From positions 27,291,340 through 27,355,339 of the forward strand of contig CM119264.1 of assembly GCA_051294375.1 (NCBI GenBank): a DNA stretch of 64,000 nucleotides, given 5' to 3'. This document shows, one piece after another, positions 56,560 through 64,000 of this stretch. The position numbers and the translations under genes were made by a program. The notes under the pieces are model-generated. The model was not told the DNA's origin, searched no databases, and worked only from the letters and a program-made list of their open reading frames with translations. The stretch comes from Paraspadella gotoi. Taxonomy: Eukaryota; Chaetognatha. Within the stretch, counting starts at the first letter, position 1. The number at the start of each line of letters is the position of its first letter.

Positions 56560-59500
56560 ATGGCTGCCTTGAGAGGATTTTTGCACATCCCGAGGACAGT
56601 GATTCGTGAGGCCAAGTCGTCGTCTTCGTCTTCGTCGTTAGGATTCGGTTGCGGCAGAGCAGAAAGTTCGGAAAGGTTCGCCGTCGCAAGCGCCCCAACA
56701 GCCCAGGCCTCTCGCGAGCACCATGCCGATTCCAAGTACGTAGTCGGTCGCTTATATCGTAGATAATGAAGCGATAAAATGTTAATTATTTTTATCTTTA
56801 TGCAGAACCCACCCCCTCCTTGCCGCGTCCGCCCGCCCCACCCCCTTGTCCGTTCACGCTCCATATCGGCTCACCCTCGTCCGCGGCGTAACCACCCAAC
56901 CCCCCGAGAAGCCCAAGTCCTTCATGGAAGGCGTTTTCTACGACATCCGGGAGGGGTTTCGGAAAGACAAAGAGATGAAAGAGAATTTGAAAAAGTTTCG
57001 GGACGAGGCCAAGAAACTGGAGGAGAGTGAATCGCTCCAACAGGTCTGAATATCAGCCAAATCGCAATTCTGGTTTATTGGTATAAAATTTTTTGAATCA
57101 AATCTGTCAAATCAAATTCCCTCAACTTGCATTTTAGAATGGGGGGGGGGGTTTCGATAAGAATCATAATTCCATCCAGAATTACAGATTTCTTATTCGA
57201 AAATTCTTAACGAAAGTAGTTTTTAAAATTTGGAAAATAAAACAGACGTTTCATCACTACGTTTAACTTTAATTTCAGGCCCGAGACAAATTCTCCAAAG
57301 TGCTCGACACTAAAGATTCCGCCCTCAAGGAAAAACTGGACGAGATCAAGGAGAGCGAATTTGTTAAAAAGACGTCCAAGTCGGCAGAAGAACTGAGCGC
57401 CAAGACGACAGAAACCGTCGCGGAGACGGTGAGGCAAACGCAGACTAGAATATGAAATAGTAGAATATGAAAAATTGCAAGATTACTTGTTTTACTAAAT
57501 TAGACTTTAAAATTTTATATTAAAATTATTAAAATTTTTTAATAAATGAAAGAATTTAATAAATTTCACTATATATTAGATTTAATTATATTTTTTATAT
57601 AGAGTATATCCTTTTATAATGAGGGATGTTAGTGTTGTCTTCTGGAAATAGACGGAACAACACAAAGTTAAAAGTTACTTTCTGCCCAATTTTTCTAATT
57701 AGATATTAGACATCATTCTTGTTAAGAAGTCATTTATTGAAAATTTCAAAATATCTAAGTCTGAACAGAAAGGGGTGAAGAGGATTATATGTTACGGGAT
57801 TAAGGTTATTTATGATTCGTTATTGTTGAGGGTTAAGACTACAAAGTAGAATTGTATGTTCTGATAGGGATACATACCGGGGAAAGCTTTTTTAAAAAAG
57901 GGGCGTCCTTATATATTAGATGTAAATTTAATAATCTTATTTGTTATACTTATATTTTAAATAGAATACATTTATTATTTATTTTTTAATATGCTCAGTC
58001 TTACGACCTTTGCTTTCGACGTTGCAATGAATAAATTAATCGACGAGAGTTTTTCCACATTAGTTTTTCACGATACAACTTACCCTCCGTAGGTGAAGAA
58101 CATCTCCGAGTCTACGACCTTCAAGAAAGTCTCAGAGGGCGTCAAGGTCGCGAAAGAAGCCGTCCAGGAAGAATTGAACGACAGCGACCTCTACAACCGG
58201 GGACGAGTCTATCAGGCGCCAATCAAACTGGAGAAGCGCTCCGACAGGCTGCTGCACTCGGCGGCGGCGGTGAGAGAGCCTTTCGTTCTCAACGGCGATC
58301 AACTCTAGCTTCAACTAAGAGCCCTGTTCCCTTCAGGAGAAAACCTTCGAGGCCAACGAGAGCGCGACGGACATGGTGATGCACAAAGACTCGAAATTTG
58401 CTCAGTCGTGGGCGCAGTTCAAGGAGAACAACCAGTACGTCAACAAAATGTTCGAGTTCAAGATGAAGTTCGACGAGTCCGACCACCTCGCCGTCAGGTT
58501 GTAGACGCAGTACCGCCCCATCCGTTTTAGTCAATTTTAAAAATGGGAAATATTTACAAACGAACATCTCTTACGCTCAGAATGTCTCGCGCCGTGACAG
58601 AAAAGATGAGTTCCTTATTCGGCGGACTTTTCTCCAAAACGGAAATGTCCGAAGTCTTGACGGAAATCTGCAAAATGGACCCGGGCTTCGATCCCATCGC
58701 TTTCACCAAGCAATGCCGAGTCGATATCATCCCCAACATTCTGGAAGCCATCATCAGAGGTCAGACACAATGATAGTCTGATGTTGAGGTGTGGATGGAG
58801 TCGACGTCTTCTTCCTGATACCTTTAATTCAATAAAATATTCTTCGGTTCTTGAAATATCTCATTCCGAAACCGACGAAGTTTTTAATTTCAATTTCAAA
58901 TAAGTTTCGGTGATGGAACCCTCGACGTCGCTCTCCATCGCCTCATTTCCCAGAAAAAAGTCTCTTTGTAAGTTTTATTATCTTAAATCTGATTAAAGTT
59001 GTAAATCACTTAAATTACTTACTCCCGAAAATTGTACAATTTTTTTTTTCCCGGTGACTTTACTTCTCTCCTATTAGGATTTTTTTTTTCTTTCTCTATT
59101 ATAAGCATTTTCCCATTACTTTTTATAGAAATTTGCTCCTCTGTCTGCACCCATTAGATCTTCACTTGCATTGCTTTACACAAAATAGCAAATTTTTGTA
59201 TGTTTTAGTCTTACTCTTAATAAACCAGATAGCTGTACAAACAAAGGAACATTTTTAAAAACAAAATAGGAATAAAATTTAGTTTAAGTACATCCACTAG
59301 AGGTTTAATATTTTTTTCTGAAACAAAAAAAGTCCCATTAAAATTTTATAGTATTTTTACCATATTCTATTAGTGGGCTTTACGAAAAAGGAAGCTTTTT
59401 ATAAGATAAAATAATATTTAAAATAAATTTCAGTTGCACCTATTAGATCTTTACTTGCACCTGCTCTTTAATAAAATAGAAATTATTTTTATAAATTTTG

Positions 59501-60272
59501 TTTATCTTAAATCTTTTAAAAATTATTTTATTGATATTTTTTAACAAGTATTTTTTTTTATTCTATTTTATTTTTTTCTATTTCTTATTCTATGTTTTGA
59601 TAAAAGCATTTTAATCATATATTGTAACATTATCATACTTCGAAACAAAAATAATATTGTTTTGATTTATAAAATGATATTAGTGCCACAATTACAGTTC
59701 AGTTTAAGTCCTTGAAAGTGATTTACATGTATTGGCGCAGCCACTGGTTATTATTGTTTTTGTATAACTATAAGTTGAATGTGAATGAAAATGAAAAGAA
59801 AGTAGCACCTCGTTAAATTCTTAAATCTAAATTGGCAGGAAATCTGGAGATCCTCGAAGACTGGTGCCACGAGGCGGCCTTCAACCAATTGGCCGTTCCC
59901 ATCCGATCGGCGCTGGAGCAAAAGCTTCACTTCGATTCTCGCGTCCTCGACATCAGCGACGTTGACATCGTCGCCGCCAAGATGATGGAGCAGGGACCCG
60001 TTCTCGTCATCTCCTTCAACGCCCAACAGATTATAGTGAGGGGGGGGAAGAAGTAATGCTTCACATCATTTTAAGACGGCACGATAATTTTTACCCTCCC
60101 GTTTTAAAAGGTGCTCCGCAACGCCAAATGCGACATCATAGAGGGCGATCCCGATAAGTTGCTGCGAGTGACGTACGTATGGGCCTTGTGTCGCGACCAG
60201 TCGGTGCTTGACTCGACGGCCTGTTGGCGACTCATCGATCTCAGCGCCTCTTCCGCCACCCAGTGGCTCTGA
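56560..60272 (+). CDS. TIMM44: Mitochondrial import inner membrane translocase subunit TIM44
   Basis: Peripheral inner-membrane protein that ties mtHsp70 to the TIM23 channel in matrix protein import. Exons: 56560-56735, 56806-57043, 57279-57428, 58093-58269, 58337-58497, 58581-58759, 59839-60035, 60111-60272 (479 residues). The N-terminus is a basic presequence (MAALRGFLHIPRTVIREAK), followed by the charged helical region (YDIREGFRKDKEMKENLKKF, ARDKFSKVLDTKDSALKEKL). The Tim44 C-terminal domain has SALFGGLFS-like MSSLFGGLFSKTEMSEVLTE, MDPGFDPIAF, LEDWCHEAAF, MMEQGPVLVISFNAQQI and YVWALCRDQ. Introns 3 and 6 are long and AT-rich; intron 6 contains an imperfect direct repeat (CACCCATTAGATCTTCACTT near 59147, similar at 59435). 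I see no gene in either. Confidence 0.95.
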
Positions 60273-61788
60273 GACGGGTCGAGGGTTCGAAAGTGACGAC
60301 ATCCTCGGGTTGGGTGGTTTAATTCTGGGACGGCGACGAGGAACTTGATGGAGGGGGGGGGATAAACCTTCGTGAACCCGGATAATCGGAAAAAAACTTG
60401 TGAAACTGAAAAGTAGAACTGGAATCGACGAAAGCGACGACCTTCGTTTGTCACAAAACGACCAAACTAAAAACTCTCTCCAGAAATTGTTTTTTTAGTC
60501 ACTTATTATATACTATATGAAATATAAAATACTTATATAAAAATATCGAGCTTACCCTATTTTTTTCTTTATTTTGTTTCAGAATTTTGCGCAGCGGATT
60601 TTTTAGGTTTTTTTTTTTGGGTAATGCTGACCGAAGTCTAGCTCCGAATATGAAATAAACAAACAATAATGACAAAGGATCTCGCGTTTTTTTGCGTCTT
60701 TTCTCGTTTTCTCGTCCTAATGTGATCGAAATTGACAAAAGCAGCGAAGGGAGCAAGGAGGCGAACGCTGGTAAGTTCGAATAATACTTACATAATTGAC
60801 TATGACAAATGTAATTTTTGAATGTTATCTGAAAATAGAAAAAAAAACTTAGTTTTTCGTCAGGGAATTTTTATTTTCATCCACGAAATATTTTTTTCGG
60901 TTCAGAGATCGTAACAAATTATTGTAAAGTACAACTTTTGAAATAATAGGGCTTATTATTGAAATTATTCCCCTGGATCTGTGGAAAAGGATTGAGCGAA
61001 CAGAATTCGTTTGGCCAACTTTCCGGCGAGAGAGNNNNNNNNNNAGAGAGAGAGAGATCGCTTTCCTTCCCGCGCGTTTCCTCATCGACGCGGTCGCTCT
61101 CGTCGACAAGGAATTCGAGCGAAACCAAAAAGAAGACGACGAATTCGCATCAATAAGAAAACCCCCCCTCTTCCTTCCATAGATCCAAGAGTTAAAAAAT
61201 AGCTTCGGTGTCATGATTTACTCTATTAGGCTGACATATCAGACATTGTATCGAGCCGATCTGTAAATACTAATTACACTATGAAAAAAAGGTTAATTTT
61301 TATAATTTGCCAATATGCTACGATTTGGCGATTTCATTCGTTATTAAAAAGCAGCCAAAATTAGTTGTGATAAGAGGCGTATTAAGCTTATTTGATTGCA
61401 ATGTTTAAATACAAAAAAAGCTCAGATATAGGAATAAATCATGAACTATAAAGTCAATTTGGCGGTCAATACTACAAAAAAATTTATGATCACAATCGTT
61501 TTGGTTTTTTGGTCGCTTGAGTAGTAAAAAAAAGCTTGGTGTATAATTTATAAATCAATTTTGTATTTATATTGTAGAATATTAATGACTAATATTGTTG
61601 TTAAAAGCAATATTTATTACTGTTCAAGGAAGATTATTTATATTATTTATAACGGAACTCAGAATTGCAAATAGCCAGCTTGAGACTTAATTTGTCTTGC
61701 CTATCTAAAATTTAGTTGGACCGAAATTTTTGTTGTTTCGTGAATTTTTTTGCGAGTAAGATTCTAGTGAACCACTTTTGTGCTTTCT
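60273..61788. other. Intergenic region with assembly gap
   Basis: 1.5 kb between the convergent TIMM44 and tektin-3 genes. It is AT-rich, with a G run (60352-60361) after the TIMM44 stop. A run of 10 N (61035-61044) interrupts a GA microsatellite, so the real repeat length is unknown. I see no gene. Confidence 0.5.
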
Positions 61789-62986
<1,198 letters not shown>

Positions 62987-64000
62987 CTGCGGTGAAATAT
63001 ATGAGTTGAATGCTGATTCTACAAAGGTTATTTACTATTTTTAAAAAGTTAGTATCAACTAAATCAAAGTTATTGAGTGATTCAGTATATAACTTCCATT
63101 AGGTTTTCTCTAAAATATGCTCCATTGTTCCTCCCTTTACTTTTTTTTTCAGTTTCTGTTCAAGATTTTTTTTCTGTCATTCCATTTCATCCGAATCAAG
63201 AGTTTATTCTATATCCTGAAATATCATCCTTTCGTTCCCTTTTTTTTTCGCCGGACCTTGATCATGAATTTTTTAACGGGACCCCTCGCGTGTCGGCCAT
63301 TATTTCGGAAACCAGGATTTAAAATTGAGTGAGAGCGAGAGAACTTAAGACGGGATATGTAATGGTTTCTCGGCTACTCGCCCAGGAGACGAACCACCCG
63401 AAAATTTACAACCCGGTCTCGAACTATAGTTTCCGATTTAATTATTTCCTTTCATTAGGCATTTTTTCTCTTTCCATGATAAACATCATGGAAAAGACGA
63501 GATTTTGGTTTTTAAGAAAGAATGAGTCAGTCAAGTGCCACATCCGTCCGCATGCGTGCCTGTCTCTAATCGATGTGGAGGGAGCGCTTCTATAACCCAG
63601 TGGTTATAGATCCATTAACGCGATTACGTAAATTCGATGATGTTACCCAATTTTGTCATTTAGATCGAATCGATTTTAGCGGCGGTGGTGGCGGGGGTGA
63701 AAGGTGTCCCAAAGGGCGTTGCGTTGGCCGTTTTTCGATATGTTGCTCGGAAGCGTCTTTTAGCTAAAGCAAGTCATTAAGATTTTCTCCAATTGAGCAC
63801 ATTTCTTCCCTAACCTTTGACCGAAATCCATAAATCGTAGAACGAAATCCATTCGCGTCCCTTCGCAGCCGCAGACCTCTCCCCTTATTTAACCGTCACC
63901 GTTGAAAAGAAGGAAAAAAAAATTCTCAAGAACGTGTTTACTGTACTTCATAGAGTGGAGTGATGAAAAGATTGAGCGATCGAACATATTTTTTTTTGCT
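62987..64000. other. Probable intron of tektin-3
   Basis: 1 kb at the window edge, upstream of the first visible tektin-3 exon. A short hairpin (TATAACCCAGTGGTTATA, 63591-63608) and a few chance open frames are present. I see no tektin-like exon and no other gene. Confidence 0.4.

Noticed and set aside
61035-61044. Run of N as a biological feature
   Set aside because: It is an assembly gap of nominal length within a GA microsatellite.
63586-63615. TATAACCCAGTGGTTATA hairpin
   Set aside because: A short AT-rich inverted repeat with no T-run, box motif or repeat family; too little to call a feature.

Overview
The window is animal nuclear DNA. It has intron-dense genes with GT-AG splice sites and mostly short introns, GC-rich exons in AT-rich non-coding DNA, tRNA-derived SINEs, MITEs and microsatellites. 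Orthologues of ATM, MMS22L, RACGAP1, JIP1, nucleoredoxin and tektin-3 point to a metazoan, probably an aquatic invertebrate; I cannot name the species. Exon models were built by hand from splice signals, reading-frame phase and remembered family similarity. For every complete gene the exon lengths add up to an open frame (one problem spot, in MMS22L).

Layout. 1-4529 (+): the C-terminal part of ATM, with its 5' end outside the window. 4847-5599 (+): coatomer zeta. 5869-7774 (+): TAF7. 7993-20973 (+): a DMAC2/ATP5S-like mitochondrial leucine-rich-repeat protein with two large introns; the first is full of mobile elements and the third contains a complete glutamine synthetase gene on the other strand (15429-18876, -). 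21246-29674 (+): RACGAP1, whose 3.5 kb intron holds a tRNA-Leu(CAA) gene and a nested palindromic element. 29928-33278 (-): JIP1. 34411-38911 (+): RABGGTA. 40821-43094 (-): nucleoredoxin. 43562-44921 (-): MPPED-type metallophosphoesterase. 45185-50530 (-): secreted endoglycoceramidase-like GH5 enzyme. 51462-56336 (+): MMS22L. 56560-60272 (+): TIMM44. 61789-62986 (-): tektin-3, 5' end outside the window. A run of 10 N lies at 61035-61044.

The genes are ordinary cellular genes and form no operon or pathway cluster. Themes recur by chance or loosely: DNA damage response (ATM, MMS22L), mitochondria (DMAC2-like, TIMM44), membrane traffic (COPZ, RABGGTA, JIP1).

The most interesting material is in the repeats. 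Two palindromic elements (about 9610-12430 and 23515-25400) and one half copy (about 46115-46400) carry hammerhead-ribozyme-like motifs at their outer ends: a CTGATGA box, a stem-II hairpin, a GAAAC box and a GTC or GTA cleavage site. Both palindromes were later hit by a MITE of one family with perfect 8-bp target duplications, and the first also by a TTAA-flanked element. In each case the opposite arm preserves the empty site. A separate hAT-like element with an 8-bp duplication lies at 48166-49337.
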